The notes beneath the pieces were generated by a model. That model saw only the letters and a list, made by a program, of their open reading frames with translations, did not search any database and was not told the origin of the DNA. A stretch of DNA of 64,000 nucleotides from NCBI GenBank assembly GCA_963853835.1, contig OY970822.1, forward strand, positions 83,247,135-83,311,134. Reading direction: 5' to 3'. The DNA is from Calendula officinalis. Lineage: Eukaryota > Streptophyta > Magnoliopsida > Asterales > Asteraceae. Position numbers and translations under genes: made by a program. Within the stretch, counting starts at the first letter, position 1; every line of letters begins with the position of its first letter. Below, piece after piece: positions 24,541 through 36,010 of this stretch.

Positions 24541-26259
24541 TGTAACACCTCAATTTTTAAAACAAAACATTTGGCCAAAATATATAATTTAGTAATGAGG
24601 AGAACTGTCCCAAATTACGCATTTACAAAAACCTTTTGTATGAAATCAAAGTATAAGTTGGGGTTACCAAAATATACAAAACCAAAGCTAAGTCTAAATC
24701 CGTTCTAGTGTTCTTCTACTCTAGGCCCCGCATCTCTATCCATGTGTACCTAAATCTTCGATCCCGAACTTGAGTACATAGCAAAAACAACAAGGAGTAC
24801 GTGAGACAAAAAGTCTCGTGAGCTATATGGGTTTAGACCCCGATGATAATAAGAATCATATAATATATAAACTAACATACAAGTATTTCGTCCATCTATC
24901 TAGTCACCCTATTGTGACTCTATAATCCTTGCTTTCCTAGCAATCATATCTAATTATCGGGATGTTCCCGAACTAACTAGAACCACCTTAACTTATTAAC
25001 CAAAATTCACGCAATTAATAAGCTTCAAGATACCGGCAAGAGGGATTCGCCCAATCTACCGATACATGCCTTCCTCGCCGGAGTACCTCCAGTTAGCAAG
25101 ACTACTACCGTAGTTGAGTCGATGGGAATCCATCCAACTGCCCCTCAAACCACACCCTCATGACCGGGGGTCCCCCGCATCATCACATCATCTCAATCGT
25201 ACCATAACTCAACAGTTATGTCAATCTAGCTCTCGACTATCACGTCAATCATCAAACAAGTTAGTTCAATACTATCAATGATATAACTAACTAACAACTA
25301 CAAGTCTACACAATTAAGCAAATAGACCGTAAAACAAGTAAGAAAATGTATTTCATAGGCTATGTACTCAGTAAATTCCACACGTACTCACCTTAGCAAA
25401 TATTGCTTCCAATGTGTTCTTCACACACAATCTTCTATCTTCAACAAGCTTAAACTTTCCAAGACTTCACCAAAAGCCTAATATAACAATCATAAGTTGT
25501 TCAACATCACATACTACTAATAATGTGTCCAATTATCTCTAGATAACACTTACTAACACATTCCCCCAATTTTGATGATTTACCAAACCCTAGGTTTAAC
25601 CAACCGTTAAGATTCTTACAAATTTTAACCATACACCTGATTCCCTTGTTAAAATACCATCTATTAAGTGTATATATCATTTATTCCATCATTAACCATA
25701 ACCCCAATAACTAGGGTTTCAAACCCAAGCTTCAAGATCCATAGATCTTGAGCTACAAAGATCAAAGAGTGAAGATTTACCTTTAATCTTCAACTAGGAG
25801 TGAAATCAACCAAGGTTTTGTGAACAAATCGACCAAAACCAGCACTTGCACTCAAAAATCGCCAAAGGGAGAAAACTAGGGTTTATGGACTGCATTTATG
25901 ACCAAAATCCGACTTTAATGCTGGTGCCTGACAGAGTTCGCGTCGCGAACCGGAGTTCGCGATCGTGAACTTCGCGTGTCGCGAACTCTTCCCGATCGTG
26001 ATCCAGCCGTGAACCCCGATCTCCAAAATGCCCAATTCTCTGGACGGTGCTCGCGATCGTGAACAATAGTTCGCGTCGTGAACTCCCCTACGCAACAGGG
26101 CTGCACTTTTCGGTCATCGTCTCGACCCGATTTCATCCATAACTTTTTCATACGATGTCCAAATGACACGAAAACAATTTCTACGTTCTTTAAGCGATTC
26201 ACCCTTATTTATCGCATTTTTATATAATTTATTTATTTACAAAAATTCGGGTCGTTACA
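24541..26259 (-). mobile_element. 3' LTR of a 5'-truncated gypsy element
   Basis: On the minus strand it starts TGTAACGACCCGAA directly after the polypurine tract AAGGGGTAGATAGT (26260-26280) and ends TTGAGGTGTTACA. At 1719 bp it is related to 533-2785. It keeps one hairpin unit (24950-24980) with loop AACAT and a palindrome cluster (25930-26080). Its left end abuts the MULE-3 array; the partner LTR is deleted. Confidence 0.85.
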
Positions 26260-26271
26260 ACTATCTACCCC

Positions 26272-27800
26272 TTAAGAAGATTCCTTCCTCGCAATCTCAT
26301 CATAGTTCACGAAATCCGGGTATCTCTTCTGAACCTTGTCTTTGACTTCCCAAGTCAAATTTGGTCCAAGAGAATGCTTCCACTTGACCAATACCAAGTC
26401 GATCTCTTTATTCCGAAGTTTCTTTGTCTTAGTTTCTAATATAGCTTCGGGCTCCTCAATCAACCGATTCGGGGCATCAACCCGCAACTCTTGCAATGGA
26501 ATGATGTTTTCTACCACGCCGATAAACTTCTTCAAGTAACTTACGTGAAAGGTGTCATGCACACCTTGAAGCTCGAGTGGAATTTCCAACTTAAATGCTT
26601 GAAGCTTGATTCACTTCAAAATCTTAAATGGGCCAACATACCTTAGGCTCAATTTGCCCTTCTTTCCAAACCGCATCACGCCTTTCCAAGGCGATACTTT
26701 CAACATCACCATTTCACCAACATCTAGATCGTATGGTCTCTTTTTCAAACCCGAATAACTTCGTTGTCTATCTTGGGCGGCTTTCATGTTGGCTTGAATT
26801 ATTACCAATCTTTTCATTCGTCATTCTCACGATCTCGGGACCCGTGAGCTTTGTCTCTCCCGCTTCTAACCAACAAGATGGAGTTCTACGTTTTCTCCCA
26901 TATAACGCCTCATAAGGGGGTATCTTAATAGTCGAGTGATAACTATTATTATACGAGAACTCGACTAACGATAAATGTTCATCCCATTTACCCCCGAAAT
27001 CCAACACACACGATCTCAACATATCTTCAACCATTTGAATTGTTCTTTCACTTTGACCGTCGGTTTGTGGGTGATAGGTAGTGCTCAACCGAAACTTTGT
27101 AACCAATTCTTCTTGTAACGATCTCCAAAATCTCGAGGTAAACCTCGCGTCTATATTGGATACAATCGATAATAGAACCCCGTGGAGTCGAACCACATCA
27201 TCAACATACAACTTAGGCAACCTCTCAAGTGGAAAAGTTTCCTGGCTAAGTTTCCCGAATGGCTAAAAATAACGCACTCTTGGTCAACCGGTCAACTATG
27301 ACCCAAATGGCATCATGACCCTTGCTCGTCTTTGGCAAACCAACTATGAAATCCATAGTTATGTCTTCCCATTTTCCGGCCGGTACTAATAATGATTGAG
27401 CTACCCCATACGGTACTTGATGATCGGCTTTCACTTGTGCACACGTGGCACACTTCGAGATGTACATGGCTACTCCCGCCTTTATTCCGGACCACCAATA
27501 AACTCGTTTCAAATCTTGATACGTCTTTGTATTTCCCGGGTGAATCGAATATTTGAGTTGTGCACTTCATTCAACAACTCTTTTCGGGTACCCCCGAACT
27601 TAGGAACCCAAATCCGACCGCCTACGGTTTTTCAACCCTTGTGCATTTTCAAGAAAATGTTGGTTCTTACCGAACCGTTCTTGTCTAAACTCATCTTTTC
27701 CCATAACCTCTCGTTGGACATTCTTGATTCTTTCGATAATACTCTAGACGACTTCAATACGCGTTAAGATTCCTCGGTTCGGCTTCTCATAGACCTTTCG
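26272..27800 (-). pseudogene. pol: Gypsy pol fragment: integrase and chromodomain-like end
   Basis: Read on the minus strand from 27800 down. First comes the zinc-binding integrase N-terminus (QDLKRVYWW, then CATCAQVKADHQ, 27380-27560). The catalytic core follows (WEDITMDFIVGLPKTSKGHD; SNIDARFTS; YHPQTDGQSER; 26768-27512). A GPF-type linker comes next (26611-26817), then a C-terminal module with VKWKHSLGPNLTWEVKDK (26272-26589), like a chromoviral chromodomain. Several frameshifts and stops separate the pieces. The usual SD of the second catalytic site reads SN, so that aspartate is lost. Ty3/gypsy chromovirus is likely; the Tekay/Del lineage is a guess. Confidence 0.85.
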
Positions 27801-30008
27801 TGTAACACCCGTATTTTTAAAACATCGTTTAAATCATTTAAGATACAGGTTTCCCAATATTTGACATATTGTCCAAATTACAGTTTAACAAAAACTTTAA
27901 AACCTTTATCAGAGTTTACAAAAATACGGTGTCACCAAGTATATCAAAACCATAGGCAAAGGGATCTACCTATGAGCTCCCGAGCTAAACATCTCTAGGT
28001 CACTTCTAGTGCAACCTTCTATCACTTCAACCTGTACCTGAGTACATAGTCACAAAATAAACGTAGTACGTGAGACAAAATAGTCTCGTGAGATACATGG
28101 GTTTTAGACGCCAATAATAATAATTATTTCATAAATATATAAACATATATATAAAATACGTCAATACCGTCTAGTCACCCTATTGTGACTCTATCAACTT
28201 TGCTTCCCTAGCAAACATATCTAGTACCTAAACATATAGGTACCAGAAGCACAATCATATCTAGTACATAAACATATATGTACTAGAAGCACATACAGAT
28301 CTAGTACATAAACATATATGTACTAGAAGTCCAACATATCTAATACATAAACATATGTGTATTAGAACCCTAACATACCTAGTACCAAAACATATGCGTA
28401 CTAGAAGCACCCACGTGCCTAGTGTATAAACATATATACACCCGTCTCAGTGACCGGGAATCCCCCGCGTTACTACCATCTATCTCTTATCATAACCTAA
28501 CAATTATGTCAGTCAAAGCATCTGGCTATCACATCAAACATCAAACAGGTTAGTTATCTAATAATAACAATATATAAAATTAGTTCCACATAGCGTGAAC
28601 ATACCCATATGGTCCCATGGACTCGATCTTTAACAACTCACACGTACTTCCGTATCTATGAACCCTAGGAGGTCCATATTTACTTATTTCATAAGATACA
28701 TTTCTTATTTATCGATATCATAATACTTTTATCTCTTCGTTGACTATTCTACATAGTTACTACTAGTCACATCATTTTCATTCTCATATATAATCGTTAT
28801 TTACTTTTTATTAGTAATTCTTACCATTAGATTCTCATTATTATAAATCATCCTCAACTGCTCTACTAATATATATTTATTAATAAAGACTCAATATACA
28901 TTCTTTTAATCAATTACTTCATTATTATGATTCCTTAATAAAGATTCCTTAAATACTTTAATTTTTCATATTCACCTTCAAATTCATCAATCATACTAGA
29001 CATATTCTAGTATCACATTCTACATACTTTCATACATTTTCAGTCACTATCTTTATCAAAATATTTGTTAATAAAACCCATAAATTATCATATGTGTTTC
29101 CAAAACAATTAGCTATGTACCCAGTTTATAAGTCTCATGTACTCACCTTAGCGATAGCTAAATCCATATCATGTTCATCAACACGAATCCTTGCTTCCCG
29201 CCTTTGGAATATCTCCAACTCTTAGGTCCTTGCAACCTATCAACATAATCATCACATTTCTAGTTATCATCCATAATTAAACATCATCTAACATCATCTT
29301 AATCAACCCCAACCACCAAATTCATCAATTTGGTGGAGATCCAAAACCCTAGCCCAAGGATTTCACCAACAATTCACAATCCACCTTGAACACATGGTCC
29401 ACATACTATATATGGGTGTTTTACACCCTACATTAACATCCTTAACAAAGATCTTCCACATCCCAACTCCATAATCACAACTTACCCCAGCATAAGTTCA
29501 TAAACTAGTTAGGTTACAAGAAATACCTTAGATCTTCCATCATGAGTGTAGATCTTCAAGATTGGTGATGATTTATGCTCAAGAACACCACAATCGCCCC
29601 TTTCTCACACTAGAAATAGGCTGAGGTGAAGTGGGAGTGAAAATGAGCAAACCCTAGCTTTTTCCCGATTTATTGCTGTCTGCCATAGTTCACGACGCGA
29701 ACTAGTTCACGTTCGTGAACTTTGCGTGTCGTGAGCTCTTCCCGATCGCGAGCCAGTCGTGAACTTCGATCACCAAAAACCTCAAGTCCCTGTCCCGAGT
29801 TCACGATCGTGAACTATAGTTCACGTCGTGACCTCTGCAGCCCAGCAGGGCTGCAGTTTTTGGCTTCCGTCTCGACCCGGTTTCGTCCATAACTTTCTCA
29901 TACGGTGTCCAAACGACACGAAACCAATTCCTACGATCTTTAAACGATTTATCCTTATTTATCATATTTTCCATAATTTATTAAATACAAAAATTTCGGG
30001 TCGTTACA
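27801..30008 (-). mobile_element. Solo gypsy LTR inside gypsy pol, TSD TTTCG
   Basis: On the plus strand it starts TGTAACACCCGTA and ends GGGTCGTTACA. It is flanked by exact TTTCG (27796-27800 and 30009-30013). It lies between the RNase H and integrase parts of the host gypsy element. It carries a CpG palindrome cluster (29688-29840) and a hairpin array of a different sequence (28221-28444). Confidence 0.93.
28221..28444 (-). repeat. Hairpin array of a different sequence in the solo LTR
   Basis: Six units of about 36 bp of the form CTAGTACATA - AACATA - TATGTACTAG. In one unit the arm is CTAATAC with GTATTAG on the other side, a paired change. Another has CTAGTACC with GGTACCAG, and the last has GTGTATA with TATACAC. 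It occupies the same place in the LTR as the 45 bp units of 2099-2354, between the CACCCTA-type block and the conserved AACTGTTATGTCA-like block. Confidence 0.8.
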
Positions 30009-30540
30009 TTTCGGCTCAAGGCATCGGTTACTACATTAGCCTTTCCCGCATGATACACAATCTCACAATCATAGTCGTTGATCAACTCGATCCACCTTCT
30101 TTGGAGACTTTTATGATCCGTGTACAATGTACACCGAGTACCATATAAATAATGCCTCCATAATTTCAAAGCAAATATAATCGCCGCCAACTCCAAGTCG
30201 TGTGTCGTGTACCTTAATTCCGCATTTTTCAAGTGTCGCGAAGCATACGCGATCACCTTTCCCCTTTGCATTAACACACAACCGAGCCCTTGATTCGAAG
30301 CAACACTATACACCACAAAGTCTTCCATACCATCCGGTAATAAGAATCGGCGCGTTACATAACTTTTCCTTCAACAAATTAAACGCCTCATCTTGTTTCT
30401 TATCCCACACGAACTTCTCACTTTTTCTCGTTAACTTCGTGAGTGGAACTGCAATTCTCGAGAAGTCTTGTATAAATCTCCGGTAATAATCGAATAACCC
30501 AAGGAAACTTCTCACTTCGATGGGAGTTATTGGAGGCTCC
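30009..30540 (-). pseudogene. pol: Gypsy pol fragment: end of RT and RNase H
   Basis: On the minus strand from about 30540 down, VRSFLGL and YYRRFIQDFSRIA belong to the RT-RNase H connection, followed by KLTRKSEKFVWDKKQ. A frame change near 30320-30335 leads to the RNase H core (VASNQGLGCVLMQRGKVIAY, then YTDHKSLQ and ADALSR-like VTDALSRN). In RNase H the usual SDAS reads SVAS, losing an acidic residue. RT proper, protease, gag and the 5' LTR are missing beyond 30540, where MULE-3 sequence starts. Confidence 0.85.
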
Positions 30541-30758
30541 CAATTTGACCATCAGCACCTTCGCTGTCAGCCACCGCCGCCGGCCGCCGGTCACCGGCGG
30601 CGGACGGCGGCGATCGGCGGGCGGTGGCCGGAGGCGGCGGCCGGCGATGGCTGTAGGTGGGGGATTTAATCTTGACCATCTTGATCCAATGACAAGGATT
30701 TGTCCCTTGGGACTGTACAAAACCTTTGGACTTCCTAGAATACAACTCTATACTTCTA

Positions 30759-31001
30759 TATGAAATATAAAACCTCACATATTACAAAACTTATAGCTAA
30801 CAAGTTAATATTTGAAAAATTAGTATTGGTGCCTACCGTATGTATTTACGCATATACTTATCCATTTGATGATGACAAGTGTCAAAATCAATAGATAATA
30901 TGACGAAAGAGAATTAGTGGATTACACATGTCAAATTTAGAGATGGATAGGCGCATAGGCACATCAATAAACATAAATAATAGGAATTAATATCATATCT
31001 C
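30759..31001. other. Short intergenic stretch
   Basis: AT-rich, with no feature recognised. Confidence 0.5.
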
Positions 31002-31004
31002 TTA

Positions 31005-31506
31005 AAGCATCCCCAATGGTTAACCTTCCAATAGCTTATTACTTTTGCCACATCAACAATCTACTAACCAAAAACCTTTACATAAATAGCATCTCTAATG
31101 GTTAACCTTTTCAAAAGCTTTTTCATTAACAATATTTCCAATTTACCTTTATCTATCTTAAATGTTTTATATATACCCCTTATATAATTTGACACTTTTT
31201 ATAACATCTTACTACATATAATATTTTTTAAAATAGATAATTGTCATTAAATATTATATAATTTATTTATTAACTAATAAAAAGATAATAAAGAATTTAT
31301 GTATAATATATCTAAAGTTTAAAATGAAAAACTATTAAACATAGAAGACTAAAAAAGACAAATTTTGAAAGTCCATTAAAAGGTTAGTAGAAAAAAATTC
31401 TTTGAATAAGCTTTTAAAAAAGCTAATTATTCCAATGGGTAAAAAGTCATCCAAAGACTTATTCAAATAGTATTAAGCTTTTAAAAAGATACCATGGGAG
31501 ATGCTC
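31005..31506. mobile_element. Tourist-type MITE, TSD TTA
   Basis: The ends AAGCATCCCCAATGGTTAA and CCATGGGAGATGCTC are inverted repeats with TTA outside (31002-31004 and 31507-31509). A second terminus-like string, AGCATCTCTAATGGTTAA, occurs at about 31088, so one MITE may be nested in another. Confidence 0.8.
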
Positions 31507-31565
31507 TTAATAATTTTGAGGGTACAGTGATACATACATTTGAAGCCTACTTATCCTACAGTAGG

Positions 31566-31867
31566 TGTTAGGTATTATTTTGTTGTAATGAATAGTCTAG
31601 GGGGCAATGTGTAACATTGCATATTGTATTAGTTAGGATTAGGATTAGTCTTAATTAATTAGGGAATTAAGGCCATGGAATATAAACCAAAGTGTAAGAC
31701 TTAATTCCCCAACTTTTGCACTTAACCAATAGAATTTCTCTGCATTTGTTCTCTCTCTTCTCTCTAACTTTCTCTCTCTAAAACCCTAACCATCTTCAAC
31801 ATCTTTTCTTCCATATTCATCATCAAACATCAAGTTATGGATTGATTTAGTGTTATTAAGCATTTCA
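31566..31867 (+). repeat. 5' LTR of the non-autonomous copia element
   Basis: 302 bp, with a promoter-like AATATAAACC near 31680 followed by a CT-rich tract (31740-31780). Confidence 0.88.
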
Positions 31868-33196
31868 TTTGATATCAGAGCACAATCCATCAAGGAACAT
31901 ATCCAAATTCGAGCTAAGTTGATCCATTTTTGATGTTTTTGAAAAAAACTTTTTGAAAAGAGCTGTAAAATTAATCCTCAAAATTTTTGTTAGAAATTGT
32001 TGTTTTTATTGGATAATCATGTTTCTCCATTGATTCTAAGCACATTAGAATCAAATTTCGTTGCAATCCATCAAGTATTCATCTCAATTTGGAGATTTTG
32101 TGAATAAATTTGTGGGAATTTTCTGATCTATAAACCATCCCTAACTAACGATCGGCTCATGTTTGAGGATGATGAATCACTTCGTGTCGACCTGTTGCCA
32201 ATAAACTTTCCGGCCTCATATGAGAATGGAAACTTAAAAACTCAAAATATCTACTGAAATTCTGAAATTGATCTCTGATTTGTTATGTTTTGAGCTTTTT
32301 GATTGTATCAAACTGTTAGAAAAGTGATTTCTAACATTTTGCGATTTGAATCACTGTATTTGGCTAAGAATTGAGTAAAATAGCATCAAAATAGTGAAGT
32401 TTTTGGAACTTACGTCAAGAACGAACAGCTCAAGAACTTCTTCGGCTTCAACAGTGTTCGGCCCGAACATAGTGTTCGGCCCGAACTTTAATTTCGGCCC
32501 GAACTTCCAAGTCTTCGGCTTCCAAATCTGTTCGGCTCTTCAACAGTCAAATTGTTCGGGTTCATACAAGTTCGGCTCAACAATACTTCGGCTCATACAT
32601 TCTTCAAAATGTTCGGCTATTTCAAATCAAAAATCAAAATCTAATCGAATCATAGATTGATCTCAGAACAACACAATCGATTCATCCCAATTTCGAATTA
32701 AACAATTTCAGAGAATTAAACAATTTCGACCTTCGTTATTGATTTCCGAACAATTGATTTTGAAAAAGTCTTCGGCTTCAGTCTTCGCTCGAACAATTGA
32801 TTTCCGATCTTCCCTGGAAATAATTTCCGATCTGAGCAACTGATTTCGACAGAAATTAATCGCATTCACACCTGGTTCGATCGGCTCAGACTTTTTCTCC
32901 GTCAAAGTGTTCGATCGACTTTGTTCGATCTGCTTGGGGTCAATGTGTTCGGCCCCAACCTTGTTTTTGGCCCAACATTAATACAAGCCCAAATTGAAGT
33001 GTTTAGCAAAATTCAGTCCAAACCGTAATTTAAGCCCAAAACAATTAAACCCAAAACGTCCAAAACTTTCACTTTACGTCCAAATACATTTTAAACATCT
33101 TTAATTTGTACATTTAAAAAAAAGTTTTAAAAGAAAACTTTCACATTTTTAAACATAAAGACTTTTACCCCTAATTGCAAAAAAAAAAAAAAAAAA

Positions 33197-34367
33197 ATGG
33201 ATAAAGACCTTGCAGATGCGATAAAAGCTATCAAATATTATAAACAAATTCAAACTGAAAAACTGTTAACTGAAGATGAAGAACAAATAGCAAATTTGTG
33301 CATTATGCCAAGAGAGAATACTGAGGGTTCTGATAGATTCAATGAAGAAACCAACAAGGAAATTGAGATAATCAGTACTTTTTCATTAAACTCTGATAAT
33401 CCCACTGAGCTGAGGGATGAGCTGGTTGTAGAGATGCACACAAACCGGTTATTGACCAAACCGGTTTCGGGTTTGACCAAAACCGGTTTTGGTCAACGCC
33501 GGTCATAACCGGTTTCTCCAATAACCGGTTCGGTTAATAACTGGTTTTGACTCTCGAAAACTATAACCGTGTAATGGGTATTGTAACCGGTTCGGTTCGG
33601 TTATAAACCGGTTAACCGGCCAAAATCGGTGTGTTGACCAAATTTGTGGTCGGTTATGGTCAAAACCGGTTTCGGGTAACCGGTTACTAACCGGTTCGAA
33701 CCCTAAGAACCCAAACCGGTTCCTAACCGATCGGTTATTCAATAACCGAACCGGTTACGGTCAAAACCGGTTTTGACCGGTTACGGTTTCGGTTCGGTTA
33801 CCAGTTTCGGTTTCGGTTTCGGGTATTTTGTGCACGACTAGCTGGTTGTTCCACAAAATGATGAAAATGAGGTACACTCTTCTTTTTTTGACTCTTTTCT
33901 ATCTGACTCAGACACTGATAAATCAGAGAATTCCTTGTTTAATAAAAAACTTTTACTTAAAATTGATGAGAAATCGCAGTTGACGAAACAATTTACTGTT
34001 TTAGAATCTGAAAAAGCACAACTTTTAAATTATTTAAGTAAATGTTCTCTTCAATTAAAACAAATAAACAAGGAATTACAAAATCAGTTGTCTACGTCAA
34101 AATCTTCTTTTCAATTTAAGATTTCTGAATTACAAGAATGTTTACAAAAATAAGTAAACACAAATAATGAATCAAATGCACAAATCTCAAAATTAAAGGC
34201 AGAAAATTTAACCTTTCGTCGTCAACTTGAAACTCTTGTTCCTCAAGTCAATCAAAATAACCTTTCAAATCAAAAAACACAAGAGTTACAACAACAGTTG
34301 TCATCGTTTCATGCTGCTCACACCAGTGAGGTCAATTGTCTAAATTACATTATTAATACATTCCGTT
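33197..34367 (+). pseudogene. Gag-like coiled-coil gene, interrupted
   Basis: The ATG at 33197 follows an A-run after a long (1.3 kb) leader. The first ~77 codons (MDKDLADAIKAIKYYK...) are acidic and helical. A hAT MITE plus its TSD (420 bp, a multiple of three) then interrupts the gene without shifting the frame. Downstream (33849-34367) the frame continues with an acidic Ser/Asp stretch, then long heptad-like coiled coil rich in Leu, Lys and Gln (KSQLTKQFTVLESEKAQLL). A TAA at 34151 lies within continuing coding-like sequence. No zinc knuckle, protease or RT is seen. It resembles the C-terminal coiled-coil part of copia Gag, but the assignment is inference. Confidence 0.55.
33429..33840. 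mobile_element. hAT MITE rich in AACCGGTT, TSD GCTGGTTG
   Basis: The termini TAGAGATGCACA and TGTGCACGACTA are imperfect inverted repeats of the TAGNGNTGCACA hAT type. An exact 8 bp GCTGGTTG lies at 33421-33428 and 33841-33848. The interior is almost wholly made of AACCGGTT and GGTTCGGTTA repeats. Confidence 0.92.
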
Positions 34368-34561
34368 GATTTGCCTGAAATCTTCTGGAATACTTTGTAT
34401 TGGCTGAAAAGCCAATTAAAAGTATGTCTGTCACCAATCATCAAAAGCTGAAGCTGATTTTTCAACAAAACTGCACAACGGTTTAACACACAGCTCCAGC
34501 TTTACAAACAAGGAAGACTCCAAAGATATGCAACCTAGACTATTATTACAAATGGGGAGAT

Positions 34562-34864
34562 TGTTAGGTATTATTTTGTTGTAATGAATAGTCTAGAGGG
34601 GCAATGTGTAACATTGCATATTATATTAGTTAGGATTAGGATTACTCTTAATTAATTAGGGAATTAAGGTCATGGTATATAAACCAAAGTGTAAGCCTTA
34701 ATTCCCCAACTTTTGCACTTAATCAATAGAATTTCTCTGCATTTGTTTTCTCCCTTCTCTCTAACTTTCTCTCTCTAAAACCCTAACCATCTTCATCATC
34801 TTTTCTTCCATATTCATCATCAAACATCAAGTTATGGATTGATTTAGTGTTATTAATCATTTCA
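34562..34864 (+). repeat. 3' LTR of the non-autonomous copia element
   Basis: 303 bp, ~96.5% identical to the 5' LTR, with TATATAAACC near 34677. Confidence 0.88.
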
Positions 34865-34869
34865 ATAAG

Positions 34870-35743
34870 ACATGACAAGTACTTATTAATGAATAGAATA
34901 TTATCTATAAATAGTTGATGGATAGTAGTTTTCCTCCTGCAATAGTAATTAATAGGGAATTTGTACCTAAGGCTTTTAATATATTAGTATTGAAAATTTG
35001 TGTAATGTGTTATCTGTAATCTATAGGTTATAGATTTAGGTCCAGATATAATAAAAAGAGTGTACAATTAGTTCGCTCAAAAAGAAAGGGAATTTGTAAT
35101 GACAACCGGATAAACTATGAAGGTAAATGAAAAATGTTTGAATAACTTATTGGCAAAAGCGTGTGGGAATTATATTCCGATCTCATAGTATCCAATTATT
35201 CTAGCCTGCTAGATAACCACCGACTAGAAGGTGGGAGGTCAACATGTCAACATAATTAAATACTTTAAAAAGGACAAAAATAAAATAAAAATACCAACCA
35301 ATTAGTTAACGCAACTTATAATTAAATGGTTATTTTAATTAGTTTATTTCTTTAAAAGAAAATGGCAAGCGAACGAATTTTTATTAAGATTTGTACCCGA
35401 TAGAATGTCATATTTGACATAAGAACGTTGTTGATTTACATGTTATTAGGTTCTAGCGAGTAACGAGTCATCTCTAACTGTCTAAGAAAAGTCTTGCAAA
35501 ATTCTTTAATATCATGTGTAAACAAAATATAGAAATCTTAACACATGAGCTTTTGTAACATGTCGTCTGGTGATTTTTCGTATTATTATTTTAATAAAAC
35601 CGTAAAAAGGAACTAGTCTTCTCGATTTGTTCATAGCCATTGGACTAAATTTTATAGACGATCAAACACAATAATGGCAATGTCAGTAGGTAGTTGGTGT
35701 GTTAAGTGATAGGAACCAATTAACATATTTCCCTCCTTTCAAT
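34870..35743. other. Intergenic DNA
   Basis: AT-rich, without a supported gene or element end. Confidence 0.5.
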
Positions 35744-35746
35744 TTA

Positions 35747-36007
35747 GAGCATCTCCATTATAAGTTTTTGTGTATAATTTTTTATACTATGTGTAGGATT
35801 ATGTCAAATTCTAGTTTAAAACTTTTGATTTAAAACACAAAAAAATTAAGAGAATCCAAGTCTTTTTCAAAACATAATTTTTTTTTTTATAAATTTAAAT
35901 GCATTAGAGTAAAAACATTTTATAAAACTTATTTATCAATATTGAGTGAAAAATGTCGATGTCAATTTTAATAAATCTTTACAATAACTTATAAATTGGA
36001 GATGCTC
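35747..36007. mobile_element. Tourist-type MITE, TSD TTA
   Basis: The ends GAGCATCTCCATTATAAG and AATTGGAGATGCTC are inverted repeats with TTA at 35744-35746 and 36008-36010. 261 bp, non-coding. Confidence 0.85.
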
Positions 36008-36010
36008 TTA

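Larger units (their letters stand above)
23730..30748. mobile_element. Mutator-like foldback element 3 (MULE-3), TSD TATACTTCTA
   Basis: The left end GTGAAATGTTCAACGTAGTCC aligns with the complement of the right end, and the termini resemble those of MULE-1 and MULE-2. The exact 10 bp TATACTTCTA lies at 23720-23729 and 30749-30758. Inside the TIRs both sides hold a CCGGCGGCGG-type GC-rich block (23876-23990 and 30558-30655) in inverted order. The left interior is a palindrome array. From 24541 to about 30540 it is occupied by a gypsy element, and part of the original interior is missing. Confidence 0.85.
31566..34864 (+). mobile_element. Non-autonomous copia-type LTR retrotransposon
   Basis: Two ~302 bp LTRs (31566-31867 and 34562-34864) begin TGTTAGGTATTA and end CATTTCA, differing at about 11 positions (~3.5%). 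The PBS TGATATCAGAGC is at 31870-31881 (one mismatch to tRNA-iMet). The polypurine tract AATGGGGAGAT lies just before the 3' LTR. Flanking pentamers GTAGG/ATAAG differ by two G-to-A changes. The interior has only a gag-like gene and no pol. Each LTR has a TATAAACC box and a CT-rich leader typical of transcription start regions. Confidence 0.85.
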
